NCBI GenBank assembly: GCA_023425865.1
Contig: JAFABV010000001.1
Location: 1-18,834 of the forward strand
Length of the DNA stretch: 18,834 nucleotides
Source of the DNA: Bacteroidota bacterium
Lineage (GTDB): Bacteria > Bacteroidota > Bacteroidia > Bacteroidales > Bacteroidaceae
Direction of reading: 5' to 3'
A program made the position numbers and the translations under genes. Each line of letters begins with the position of its first letter. Position 1 is the stretch's first letter. Below the pieces are notes generated by a model. It did not search any database, had not been told where the DNA came from, and saw only the letters and a list, made by a program, of their open reading frames with translations. Below, piece by piece: positions 1 through 7,524 of this stretch.

Positions 1-30
1 TTGCTTCAATGTCAAATACAACGCACATTT

Positions 31-121
31 TTTAGCGGACAGCCGAGATAAGAATCCGCAAGGGGGCTTGTCAAACGTCCAAATCCGTAAAAATGGGGTG
101 AAAGATATGTTTAGCGGACAG
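31..121 (+). repeat. 12-nt direct repeat TTTAGCGGACAG, two copies
   Basis: TTTAGCGGACAG occurs exactly at 31-42 and again at 110-121, 79 nt apart. The second copy runs directly into the first unit of the 23-nt array. I do not see it beside the second array near 17.5 kb. Two exact 12-mers this close in a gene-free region are unlikely to be chance, but the function is unknown. A regulator site or the remnant of a repeat element are both possible. Confidence 0.5.
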
Positions 122-123
122 TA

Positions 124-215
124 ATAATTCTATATAGAATGATGATATGGTTTCATATAGAACCATCGGATGGTTTTATATAGAATTATCGGATGGTTTT
201 ATATAGAATTATCGG
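124..215 (+). repeat. Tandem array of 23-nt palindromic repeats (array 1, four units)
   Basis: Four units start at 124, 147, 170 and 193 with an exact 23-nt period. The typical unit begins ATGGTT, has a TATATA-containing centre, then a right arm AACCAT or AATTAT, then TCGG. The left and right arms are inverted repeats, so each unit could form a 6-bp hairpin. The first unit is divergent (left arm ATAATT, perfect core palindrome ATTCTATATAGAAT). There are no unique spacers, so this is not a CRISPR array. The same repeat occurs at 17467-17589 in the same orientation. Confidence 0.85.
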
Positions 216-518
216 GCTGTAGGGTGTGAACGGTTGGGCGTAGGCATGGAGATGGGTCGACGTGCGGGGTGGTAACCGTGGCCAAGAAGGTGGCTTGGGC
301 AAGGCGCCACGGAGGGTATGTGGATACTGACACATGGGACTGATGCCACGGTTTCAAGCTGCACAGGCTGTGCAACGACACAGGATGGGGTGATAGCTTT
401 CTGTCTTACGGGGACGAACGATGATGGCAGAGACAGTCGGGAACTGTTTGCGTGCTGAGTTATGGCGGACACATGTCTACATGTGTGTGGGCAAGAAAAC
501 AAAGGCAGAAAACATAAA

Positions 519-547
519 ATGATTAAAAATAACACGATAATAATCAT
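519..547 (+). promoter_or_regulatory. Candidate operator upstream of xylA
   Basis: ATGATTA at 519-525 and TAATCAT at 541-547 form a perfect 7-bp inverted repeat. The arm centres are 22 nt apart, about two helical turns, which suits a dimeric DNA-binding protein. It lies 31-59 nt upstream of the xylA -7 element, where an activator or repressor would act. AT-rich sequence makes a chance match possible. The regulator is not in the window. Confidence 0.35.
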
Positions 548-577
548 GTTCACGCTGATGCGGTAGAATTAATTTGC

Positions 578-585
578 TATATTTG
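578..585 (+). promoter_or_regulatory. xylA promoter, -7 element
   Basis: TATATTTG matches the Bacteroidetes -7 consensus TAnnTTTG exactly. No good -33 TTTG is visible at the expected distance, so the promoter may need an activator. Transcription would start near 592, giving a leader of about 84 nt before the ATG at 676. The leader contains a GC hairpin (CGGCC 603-607 with GGCCG 615-619). Confidence 0.6.
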
Positions 586-675
586 CAGGTACGTTCTGTG
601 GGCGGCCGCATTAGGGCCGTGCCGCAGCATGGACCGGAAGAGCGATATTATTTCAAACCTATATTAAAAACTATT

Positions 676-1995
676 ATGACTAAAGAGTATTTTCCTCAAG
701 TAGGAAAAATCCCCTTCGAGGGACCGACAAGTAAGAATCCCATGGCTTTCCACTACTACGACCCCGAGAAGGTGGTGAAGGGCAAGAAGATGAAAGAGTG
801 GCTGAAGTTTGCCATGGCCTGGTGGCACACGCTGGGCGGTGCCTCTGGCGACCAGTTTGGCGGGCAGACCCGCGACTACGAGTGGGACAAGGCCGCTGAC
901 GCCGTGCAGCGCGCCAAGGATAAGGTTGACGCTGGTTTTGAGATCATGCAGAAGCTCGGCATCGAGTATTTCTGCTTCCATGATGTTGACCTGGTGGACG
1001 AAGGCGACACCATCGAGGAATATGAGGCCCGCATGCAGGCCATCACCGACTATGTAAAGGAGAAGATGGACGCCAACCCCAGCATCAAGCTGCTGTGGGG
1101 TACGGCCAACGTGTTCAGCCACAAGCGCTATATGAACGGCGCCAGCACCAACCCCGACTTCGACGTGGTGGCCCGTGCCTGCGTGCAGATCAAGAATGCC
1201 ATCGACGCCACCATCAAGCTCGGCGGCTCGAACTATGTGTTCTGGGGCGGACGCGAAGGCTACATGAGTCTGCTCAACACCGACCAGAAGCGTGAGAAGG
1301 AGCACATGGCCACCATGCTCGGTGCCGCCCGCGACTATGCCCGCTCAAAGGGTTTCACGGGCACCTTCCTCATCGAGCCCAAGCCCATGGAGCCCAGCAA
1401 GCACCAGTATGACGTAGACACCGAGACGGTGATTGGATTCCTCCGCGCCCACGGTCTTGACAAGGACTTCAAGGTGAACATCGAGGTGAACCACGCCACA
1501 CTTGCCGGCCACACCTTCGAGCACGAGCTGGCCGTGGCCGTAGACAACGGCATGCTGGGCAGCATCGACGCCAACCGCGGCGACGCGCAGAATGGCTGGG
1601 ACACCGACCAGTTCCCCATCGACAACTTCGAGCTCACCCAGGCCATGATGCAGGTCATCCGCAACGGCGGACTGGGTAACGGCGGCAGCAACTTCGACGC
1701 CAAGCTGCGTCGTAACTCCACCGACCCCGAGGATATCTTCATCGCGCACATCAGTGGCATGGATGCCATGGCACGCGCCTTGGAGAACGCGGCAGCCATC
1801 ATCGATGAGAGCCCGCTGCCCCAGATGCTTAAGGACCGCTACGCCAGCTTCGACAGCGGTGAGGGTAAGGCCTTCGAAGAGGGCAAGCTCTCGCTCGAAG
1901 ACCTTGTGGCATACGCCAAGAAGAGGGGCGAGCCGAAGCAGACCAGCGGCAAGCAGGAGATGTTAGAGACTATTGTGGCGCTATACGCCAAATAA
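676..1995 (+). CDS. xylA: Xylose isomerase
   Basis: Interconverts D-xylose and D-xylulose in the cytoplasm, the first step of bacterial xylose use. The protein has 439 residues, the usual length of the longer (class II) isomerases of Bacteroidales. The two-metal active site is complete by alignment from memory to the E. coli enzyme: H102 and D105 (FHDVD), E234 and K236 (EPKP), E270, H273, D298, D309, D311 and D342. The ATG at 676 is chosen because the family N-terminus (MTKEYFPQVGKI) starts there and an A-rich stretch precedes it. The frame stays open upstream to a TTG at 574, but that overlaps the -7 element and adds unrelated residues. Xylulokinase and a xylose transporter are not seen downstream; the next gene is a GH43 glycosidase. 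Confidence 0.97.
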   Translation: MTKEYFPQVGKIPFEGPTSKNPMAFHYYDPEKVVKGKKMKEWLKFAMAWWHTLGGASGDQFGGQTRDYEWDKAADAVQRAKDKVDAGFEIMQKLGIEYFCFHDVDLVDEGDTIEEYEARMQAITDYVKEKMDANPSIKLLWGTANVFSHKRYMNGASTNPDFDVVARACVQIKNAIDATIKLGGSNYVFWGGREGYMSLLNTDQKREKEHMATMLGAARDYARSKGFTGTFLIEPKPMEPSKHQYDVDTETVIGFLRAHGLDKDFKVNIEVNHATLAGHTFEHELAVAVDNGMLGSIDANRGDAQNGWDTDQFPIDNFELTQAMMQVIRNGGLGNGGSNFDAKLRRNSTDPEDIFIAHISGMDAMARALENAAAIIDESPLPQMLKDRYASFDSGEGKAFEEGKLSLEDLVAYAKKRGEPKQTSGKQEMLETIVALYAK

Positions 1996-2007
1996 ATTAC
2001 CCCGCCT

Positions 2008-2070
2008 CACCTCGTGCCGCAGTCTGTAAGGCTTCTGCAAGCTGCAGGGAAACATGGCGGTAGCGAGGTG
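2008..2070 (+). promoter_or_regulatory. Structured element between xylA and GH43, part 1
   Basis: CACCTCG (2008-2014) can pair with CGAGGTG (2064-2070) and CCGC (2017-2020) with GCGG (2057-2060), giving an 11-bp stem with a small internal loop. Inside it, CTGCA (2035-2039) pairs with TGCAG (2043-2047). It starts 12 nt after the xylA stop codon. No U-tract follows, so a classical terminator is unlikely. A role in protecting the xylA 3' end or in lowering downstream expression is an inference. Confidence 0.5.
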
Positions 2071-2089
2071 CATAGTCATTTCCTCGTTC

Positions 2090-2124
2090 ATTACTCCGGG
2101 TGTCCTTGTGACGCCTGGAGTAAT
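2090..2124 (+). terminator. Hairpin between xylA and GH43, part 2 (possible weak terminator or attenuator)
   Basis: A 13-bp stem pairs 2090-2102 with 2112-2124 around a 9-nt loop. Outer arms are ATTACTCC and GGAGTAAT, and two inner pairs are G-U. It is followed by CAGTTTTCAG, only a short T run, so termination would be partial. No Bacteroidetes -7 element is visible between here and the GH43 start at 2177, so GH43 probably depends on readthrough from xylA. Confidence 0.45.
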
Positions 2125-2176
2125 TCAGTTTTCAGCAACTACACTTAAAAACGACATTACCTCAATCTACTTCGTT

Positions 2177-3814
2177 ATGCTTAGACACATTCTCTTGGCG
2201 GTTGGCCTTGTTCTTCCGCTGCTTGTGCAGGCTCAGTACAAGTCGCAGGTGTGGAGTCCCGACAATGGTGACGGCACTTACACCAACCCCGTCATCAATG
2301 CCGACTACAGCGACCCCGATGTCATTGCCGTGGGCGATGACTACTATCTCACCGCCAGCTCATTCAACTGCATTCCCGGTCTGCCCATCCTTCATTCCAA
2401 AGACCTGGTAAACTGGGAACTCATTGGTCATGCCGTGACGCGCCTCACGCCCGACAGCCTCTTCAGCGGCGAGCCCGCCCACGGCAATGGGGTGTGGGCT
2501 CCGGCCATGCGCTACCACAACGGCCAGTATTATATCTACTGGGGCGACCCCGACAACGGCGTGTTCATGGTGAAGGCCGCGAACCCCGCGGGACCTTGGG
2601 AGGAGCCCGTGCTCGTCATCGCCGGCAAGGGCATGATAGACACCTGTCCGCTGTGGGACGACGACGGGCGCTGCTATCTCGTCAATGGATGGGCCAACAG
2701 CCGTAACCGCTTCGCCTCGGTCATCACCGTGCGTGAGCTCAACGCCGAGGGCACGAAGGCCATCAGTAATCCTGTTATCGTGTTCGACGGCAATGGTACG
2801 GAGTATCGCACGGCCGAGGGACCGAAGTTCTATAAACGTGACGGATGGTACTGGGTGATGTTCCCTGCCGGCGGCGTGCCCACGGGCTTTCAGGTGGCCA
2901 TGCGCGCCAAGTCGCCCTATGGTCCCTACGAATACAAGAAGGTGCTCGACCAAGGCACCACGGCCATCAACGGCCCCCATCAGGGTGGATGGGTACACAC
3001 CTCGCAGGGAGAAGACTGGTTCATGCACTTCCAGGACAAGGGAGCCTACGGACGCGTGGTGCATTTGCAGCCGGTAACCTGGAAAGACAACTGGCCCGTG
3101 ATGGGGCGTGTGCCTAAGACTGGTTATTGCGGTGAGCCTTATACCACCTATCGTAAGCCCAAGTCTGCCTCAAAGCAGGTGGTCAACCCTGTGGAGAGCG
3201 ATGATTTCAATATGCCTGCTTTGGGCTTGCAGTGGCAGTGGCAGGCCAACTATGAGCAGGCATTCGGCATGCCCACCTTGTTGGGATATTTCCGTCTTTA
3301 CACTTGGAAGAGCGATCGCACGTTGTGGCATACCCCCAACCTGCTGTTGCAGAAGACGCCGGCCGACAATTTCACGGCCACCACCAAGCTCAAGCTCATC
3401 AGCAAAGACCAGAACCAATATGGCGGCATCATCGTCATGGGCCTCGACTATTCGGCCTTGGTGGTGAAACGGGTGGGTGAGAAGTTTGAGTTGCAGCAGA
3501 TTACTTGTCACAATGCCGATAAAGGTACGGCGGAGACGGTCAAGACGCTGGCCACACTCAACCGCACGGGACAAGATGAGAACGACTATCAGTTTGCCAT
3601 ACACCAAGAAATCTATATGCGCATGACTGTGACCGCGGGCAAGGTACGGTTTGCCTTTAGCACTGACGGCAAGTCGTTCAAGCCTGTGGGCGAATCATTC
3701 TCCATGCGTGAGGGCAAATGGATTGGTGCCAAGATAGGACTTGTGGCACAAGAACCCGCGGGCAAAACCAATCGTGGGTGGATAGATGTAGACTGGTTTA
3801 AGGTTACCAAATAA
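2177..3814 (+). CDS. Secreted GH43 family glycosidase (beta-xylosidase/arabinofuranosidase type)
   Basis: A 545-residue protein with a signal peptide (about residues 1-19, MLRHILLAVGLVLPLLVQA), so it acts in the periplasm or at the outer surface. The first 320 residues or so are a GH43 five-bladed beta-propeller. The catalytic set is visible: D46 in YSDPDVI as general base, D155 in MIDTCPLW as the pKa-modulating Asp, and E214 in AEGPKF as general acid. Residues from about 325 to the end form a beta-sandwich like that at the C-terminus of many GH43 xylosidases. Likely substrates are xylo-oligosaccharides or arabinoxylan side chains; the exact specificity cannot be read from sequence. The ATG at 2177 is preferred because it starts the signal peptide; an in-frame ATG at 2054 would add 41 unrelated residues read through the spacer hairpins. 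Position after xylA suggests xylose release coupled to isomerisation. Confidence 0.93.
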   Translation: MLRHILLAVGLVLPLLVQAQYKSQVWSPDNGDGTYTNPVINADYSDPDVIAVGDDYYLTASSFNCIPGLPILHSKDLVNWELIGHAVTRLTPDSLFSGEPAHGNGVWAPAMRYHNGQYYIYWGDPDNGVFMVKAANPAGPWEEPVLVIAGKGMIDTCPLWDDDGRCYLVNGWANSRNRFASVITVRELNAEGTKAISNPVIVFDGNGTEYRTAEGPKFYKRDGWYWVMFPAGGVPTGFQVAMRAKSPYGPYEYKKVLDQGTTAINGPHQGGWVHTSQGEDWFMHFQDKGAYGRVVHLQPVTWKDNWPVMGRVPKTGYCGEPYTTYRKPKSASKQVVNPVESDDFNMPALGLQWQWQANYEQAFGMPTLLGYFRLYTWKSDRTLWHTPNLLLQKTPADNFTATTKLKLISKDQNQYGGIIVMGLDYSALVVKRVGEKFELQQITCHNADKGTAETVKTLATLNRTGQDENDYQFAIHQEIYMRMTVTAGKVRFAFSTDGKSFKPVGESFSMREGKWIGAKIGLVAQEPAGKTNRGWIDVDWFKVTK

Positions 3815-3821
3815 TCATGAG

Positions 3822-3911
3822 CTACGCCGGACTCCGCGTCACCATGCGCATCACCGTAGGGCATTACTCCTACGGCATACGCTCTTCATGGTGACGCGAA
3901 GTCCGGCGTAG
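3822..3911. repeat. Long inverted repeat between convergent genes (possible bidirectional terminator)
   Basis: The arms 3822-3846 and 3887-3911 are 25 nt each and complementary at 24 positions; the single mismatch becomes a G-U pair in minus-strand RNA. The 40-nt centre contains its own hairpin, CCGTAGG (3854-3860) with CCTACGG (3869-3875). The element fills almost all of the space between the GH43 stop codon (3814) and the ATPase stop codon (3923). Neither strand has a U-tract after it, so it is not a classical intrinsic terminator, but it could still block readthrough and antisense RNA from either side. It might also be a member of a dispersed intergenic repeat family. Confidence 0.8.
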
Positions 3912-3922
3912 TGTGTTGTGGG

Positions 3923-5812
3923 TCAGGATTTGTGCATCAATGCCCTCATGGCATTCAGCGCGGCCAGCACCATTACCCCCACGTCGCCGAAGACGGCGAG
4001 CCCCATGCCGGCCCATCCTATGGCGGCAAGGATAAGGATGCCCACTTTCACGGTGATGGCAAACACCACATTCTGTCGGGCGATGTTGATGGTGCGCCGG
4101 GCAATGGCAATGGCCAAGGCCACCTTCGAGGGGCGGTCGTCCATGAGTACCACGTCGGCAGCCTCAATGGCGGCGTCGCTGCCTAAGCCACCCATGGCAA
4201 TACCCACGTCGGCACGGGCCAGAACGGGTGCGTCGTTGATGCCGTCGCCGACAAAAACCAGACTTTTCCCATTACGCTTTTCCTTGAGCAAACGCTCCAC
4301 CTGCTCTACCTTGTCGGCGGGCATCAGTCCGGCGTACACCTCGTCGATGTCCAACTGGCGTCCCACCCGTTGGCCCACCTGCTCGCGGTCACCGGTGAGC
4401 ATCACGGTCTTTAGGACTCCCATTTGTTTGAGCTTGGCAATGGTCTCGCGCGAATCGGCCTTCACCTGGTCAGAGATGACCACATGTCCGCCATACACAC
4501 CGTCTACTGCTACGTGGATTACCGTGCCGTCGATGTCGCGACAGCGTTCACAGGCATGTACCTCAGCCCCGGCCTCGGCCATCATCTTCTCATTGCCCAC
4601 GCATACCAGGCGTCCGTTGACCTTGGCGCGGATGCCCCGTCCTGCCAGTTCTTCCACCTCCTCGATGGTGCAGTTGTCGTGCTCATGAGGATAGGCGTCG
4701 CGCAGGGCGGCGGCAATGGGGTGCGAGGAATGGCGCTCCACATGGGCGGCAAGATGCAAGAGCTCTTGCTCAGTGATGTCGTGGGGATGCACGGCGGTGG
4801 CGGCAAAGACACCGTGCGTAAGGGTTCCTGTCTTGTCGAAGACCACGGTCTGGGCTTTGGCCAAGGTGTCCATATAATTGCCGCCCTTGATCAGGATGCC
4901 TTGACGCGACGCTCCGCCAATGCCGCCAAAGAAGGTGAGGGGCACTGAGATCACCAAGGCGCACGGACAGCTCACGACCAAGAACGTTAGCGCACGGTAG
5001 AGCCATACGGGGAAGGCCGTGCTATAAGAGTCGGCAAAGAACGGTGGGACAATGGCCAAGGCTATGGCAAGAAATACCACAATGGGGGTGTACACGCGTG
5101 AGAACTTGCGGATGAAGGTTTCGCTGCGCGACTTATTGGCGCTACTTTCTTCTACCAGTTTGATGATCTTAGAGGCCGTAGACTCGCCAAAGCTCTTGGT
5201 GACGCGCACCTTGATCAGCCCAGAGATATTCACGCATCCAGAGATAACCTCGTCATCAGGTCGTGCGCTTCGTGGCATGCTCTCGCCGGTGAGCGCTATG
5301 GTGTTGAGGCTGGTATTACCTTCGGTGATGATACCATCCAGCGGAATCTTCTCGCCGGGACGTATCAGCACCGTGTCGCCTATGGCCACCGTGTTAGGAT
5401 CTACCATTTGCTCTTCATTGCCCCGCAACACGCGGGCCGTGTCGGGGCGTATGTCCATCAGTTCGGAAATAGAGTCGCGGCTCTTGTCTTCGGCATAGTC
5501 TTCAAAGAGCTCGCCTACTTGGAAGAACAGCATCACGAAGACGGCCTCGGGGAACTGGGGCTCTGCACCGGGCAGAAAGCCGATGAGCAACGCGCCGATG
5601 GTGGCTATGACCATGAGAAAGTCTTCGTCAAAGGGGTCTCCCTCCATGATGCCCTCGACGGCTTCGCCCAATACGTCGTAGCTCACCAAGAGGTAAGGTA
5701 CGAGAAATATCACCAATTGTGCGGCTATGGGCAGTGTCGTGGCACGGGTGATGAGCCATGCTGCCAGCAGCAATATGGCGGCAGCGATGATTCTGATGAG
5801 TTTCTTATTCAT
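3923..5812 (-). CDS. P1B-type heavy-metal ATPase (Zn/Cd/Pb export type)
   Basis: Integral inner-membrane pump, 629 residues, that exports divalent metal ions using ATP. Visible motifs in order: TGES at 175-178 (actuator domain), CPC at 282-284 in the transmembrane metal site, DKTGTLT with phosphorylated D326, HP at 364-365 (nucleotide-binding domain), and GDGINDAP from 522. K589 and D610 (GDVG) in the last membrane segments fit the ZntA/CadA (P1B-2) subgroup, pointing to Zn, Cd or Pb and not Cu. The protein starts directly with membrane segments: there is no N-terminal heavy-metal-associated domain and no Cys-rich or His-rich extension, although H/C-rich patches occur in the nucleotide domain (about 374-381 and 419-424). 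It has its own promoter with a candidate operator and converges on the GH43 gene. A zntA-like symbol would fit, but orthology is not established. Confidence 0.95.
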   Translation of the reverse strand: MNKKLIRIIAAAILLLAAWLITRATTLPIAAQLVIFLVPYLLVSYDVLGEAVEGIMEGDPFDEDFLMVIATIGALLIGFLPGAEPQFPEAVFVMLFFQVGELFEDYAEDKSRDSISELMDIRPDTARVLRGNEEQMVDPNTVAIGDTVLIRPGEKIPLDGIITEGNTSLNTIALTGESMPRSARPDDEVISGCVNISGLIKVRVTKSFGESTASKIIKLVEESSANKSRSETFIRKFSRVYTPIVVFLAIALAIVPPFFADSYSTAFPVWLYRALTFLVVSCPCALVISVPLTFFGGIGGASRQGILIKGGNYMDTLAKAQTVVFDKTGTLTHGVFAATAVHPHDITEQELLHLAAHVERHSSHPIAAALRDAYPHEHDNCTIEEVEELAGRGIRAKVNGRLVCVGNEKMMAEAGAEVHACERCRDIDGTVIHVAVDGVYGGHVVISDQVKADSRETIAKLKQMGVLKTVMLTGDREQVGQRVGRQLDIDEVYAGLMPADKVEQVERLLKEKRNGKSLVFVGDGINDAPVLARADVGIAMGGLGSDAAIEAADVVLMDDRPSKVALAIAIARRTINIARQNVVFAITVKVGILILAAIGWAGMGLAVFGDVGVMVLAALNAMRALMHKS

Positions 5813-5868
5813 ATTTGCAACTGATTATTACTTTTACATCGCGGAACTTCGTTCCTTTATTGACGGTG

Positions 5869-5909
5869 CAAAGGTACAAAGTTGCTCATGCAACTTGGTT
5901 GCAAAGTTG
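5869..5909 (-). promoter_or_regulatory. Promoter and candidate operator of the metal ATPase gene
   Basis: On the minus strand TACCTTTG (5869-5876) matches TAnnTTTG. Just upstream lie three alternating half-sites: AAGTTG (5879-5884), CAACTT (5891-5896) and AAGTTG (5904-5909), with start-to-start distances of 12 and 13 nt. The first two form the longer inverted repeat AAGTTGC-TCAT-GCAACTT. A TTTGC that could serve as -33 lies at 5901-5905, but the spacer to the -7 box is 25 nt, longer than the usual 19-21. Half-sites in the spacer fit control by a metal-responsive repressor or a MerR-like activator (inference). Transcription would start near 5862; the leader has a small hairpin, GGAAC-GAA-GTTCC, at 5843-5855. 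Confidence 0.5.
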
Positions 5910-5939
5910 TGGTGTGGCGTAAACTTCTGAACTGGGCAG

Positions 5940-7487
5940 TTACATTTGGCGCTCCGCCCAGTCGCCACGGTCGAGGTTGCGATAGCCTATGGCTTCCGCC
6001 AAATGGGTGGAGGTAACCTTGTCGCTGTCTGCCAGGTCGGCAATGGTGCGGGCCACCTTGAGGATGCGGCTGTAGGCCCGGGCAGAGAGCGAGAGGCGCT
6101 CCATGGCGGCACGGAGGAGGTCGAGACCTTCAGTGTCGGGTTCGGCATACTGATGTATCATGCGCTCGGTCATCTGCGCGTTGCAGTGGATGTGCTTGTG
6201 CTGCTTGAATCGCTCCGTCTGGCGGGCGCGGGCAGTGATGACGCGCTCTCGTATCGAGGCGCTGGCTTCGCCCGGTGCCGTCTTGCTGATATCCTTAAAA
6301 GGCAGTGGCGCTATTTCTACCTGAAGGTCGATGCGGTCGAGCAATGGGCCGCTGATCTTGTTGAGGTATCGTTGTATCTGGCCGGGCGAACACACGCAGT
6401 GGTGGGTGGGGTCGCCATAGTAGCCGCAGGGACAAGGATTCATCGAGGCGATGAACTGGAAGTTGCAGGGATAGTCTACCGTGTATTTGGCGCGGCTGAT
6501 GGTGATGCGTTTGTCTTCGAGAGGCTGGCGCAGCACTTCGAGGGTGTGACGATTGAATTCAGGTAATTCGTCTGCAAACAAAATTCCGTTATGAGCCAGA
6601 CTGATCTCGCCGGGCATGGGCGTGTTGCCACCGCCCACAAGGGCCACCTCGGAGATGGTGTGGTGGGGCGCGCGGAAGGGACGTTGCGAAATGAGTGATG
6701 ACTCCTTGCCCAAGAGTCCGGCTACGGAGTGTACCTGTGTGGTCTCCAAACTCTCCGCCAGGGTGAGGGGTGGGAGTATGGACGGCAGACGCTTGGCCAT
6801 CATGCTCTTGCCCGATCCTGGCGGGCCGATCATGATCATATTGTGGCCGCCGGCGGCCGCCACCTCGAGCGCGCGCTTCACGTTCTCCTGTCCGCGCACG
6901 TCGGAGAAGTCGAGGTCGAAGTTATATTGGTGGTCGTAAAACTCCTTGCGCGTGTCGATGACCGTAGGTTCAAACGACGCCCGTCCGCAGAGCAGGTCGA
7001 TGACTTCGGTCATGCTTTCCAGTCCGTAGACGTTGAGCTTATTGACGATGGCGGCCTCTCGCACATTCTGGCGGGGCACGATCAGCCCTTTGAATCCTTC
7101 TGCGCGCGCCTTGATAGCTATGGGCAGCACGCCCTTGGCGGGTTGCAACTTACCATCGAGGCTTAGCTCTCCCACGAGCATATACTCATGAAGCACCTGC
7201 GCGTCGATTTGTCCGTCGGCCGCGAGGATGGCGATGGCCAAGGGCAGGTCGAAGCTGCTTCCCTCTTTGCGTAGGTCGGCCGGAGCCATGTTGACGGTGA
7301 TATCGGCCTTGGGAAACTTGAAGCCATTGTATAGCATGGCGGCGGCGATACGGTCGCGGCCTTCGCGCACGGCTTCATCGCCAAGGCCGGTGAGGTGATA
7401 CATCACGCCTCGGTTCAGGCTCACCTCAATGGTGACGGTGGTGACATCAAGTCCGTTGACAGCCGCACTGTATGTTTTCACGAGCAT
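5940..7487 (-). CDS. ComM/YifB family AAA+ protein (Mg-chelatase-like)
   Basis: A 515-residue cytoplasmic ATPase, full length for the YifB/ComM family. In Vibrio cholerae, ComM is a hexameric helicase that speeds branch migration during uptake of transforming DNA; the role in Bacteroidetes is inferred from that. Order of domains: a Lon-protease-like (ChlI) domain at about 1-170, the AAA+ module with Walker A GPPGSGKS at 221-228 and Walker B ILFADE at 302-307, then a Mg-chelatase C-terminal domain from about 415. A four-cysteine cluster (C352, C354, C364, C366) is typical of the family. It starts 37 nt downstream of the thioredoxin-fold lipoprotein gene with no promoter in the gap, so the two are probably co-transcribed. 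Older annotations call such proteins magnesium chelatase, which is misleading here. Confidence 0.93.
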   Translation of the reverse strand: MLVKTYSAAVNGLDVTTVTIEVSLNRGVMYHLTGLGDEAVREGRDRIAAAMLYNGFKFPKADITVNMAPADLRKEGSSFDLPLAIAILAADGQIDAQVLHEYMLVGELSLDGKLQPAKGVLPIAIKARAEGFKGLIVPRQNVREAAIVNKLNVYGLESMTEVIDLLCGRASFEPTVIDTRKEFYDHQYNFDLDFSDVRGQENVKRALEVAAAGGHNMIMIGPPGSGKSMMAKRLPSILPPLTLAESLETTQVHSVAGLLGKESSLISQRPFRAPHHTISEVALVGGGNTPMPGEISLAHNGILFADELPEFNRHTLEVLRQPLEDKRITISRAKYTVDYPCNFQFIASMNPCPCGYYGDPTHHCVCSPGQIQRYLNKISGPLLDRIDLQVEIAPLPFKDISKTAPGEASASIRERVITARARQTERFKQHKHIHCNAQMTERMIHQYAEPDTEGLDLLRAAMERLSLSARAYSRILKVARTIADLADSDKVTSTHLAEAIGYRNLDRGDWAERQM

Positions 7488-7524
7488 AGTTTCAATAGGT
7501 ATGTATGGGTTAAACGGGCAGAGG

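Larger units (their letters stand above)
1..573. other. Gene-free region upstream of xylA
   Basis: I see no credible gene here. The reading frames present are short, have no recognisable domain, and are rich in Pro/His/Ser of the kind produced by chance. The region does hold a 12-nt direct repeat (31-42 and 110-121), four units of a 23-nt palindromic tandem repeat (124-215), and an inverted repeat just upstream of the xylA promoter (519-547). The stretch from about 216 to 510 shows nothing I can name; it could be leader, degraded sequence or an unrecognised RNA. The left edge of the window cuts off whatever lies upstream. Confidence 0.7.

Noticed and set aside
124..215. CRISPR array
   Set aside because: The 23-nt units follow each other without unique spacers, and no cas gene is present.
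664..1305. Long minus-strand frame inside xylA
   Set aside because: It is antisense to a clear, full-length xylose isomerase, and its sequence (Val/His/Leu-rich, no domain) is typical of a frame produced by codon bias.
2054..2176. Upstream in-frame start for the GH43 gene
   Set aside because: The extra 41 residues are read through two RNA hairpins and would bury the signal peptide that begins at 2177.
2360..3064. Minus-strand frame inside the GH43 gene
   Set aside because: Antisense shadow of the catalytic propeller; His/Val/Gly-rich without a family match.
2090..3911. Hairpins on both sides of the GH43 gene as ends of a mobile element
   Set aside because: They share only short words (ATTACTCC, GTGACGC). 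There is no transposase and no target-site duplication, and the gene between is an ordinary glycosidase.
5940..7487. Magnesium chelatase subunit of chlorophyll-type synthesis
   Set aside because: The N-terminal Lon-like domain and overall layout are those of YifB/ComM, and there are no tetrapyrrole genes around it.
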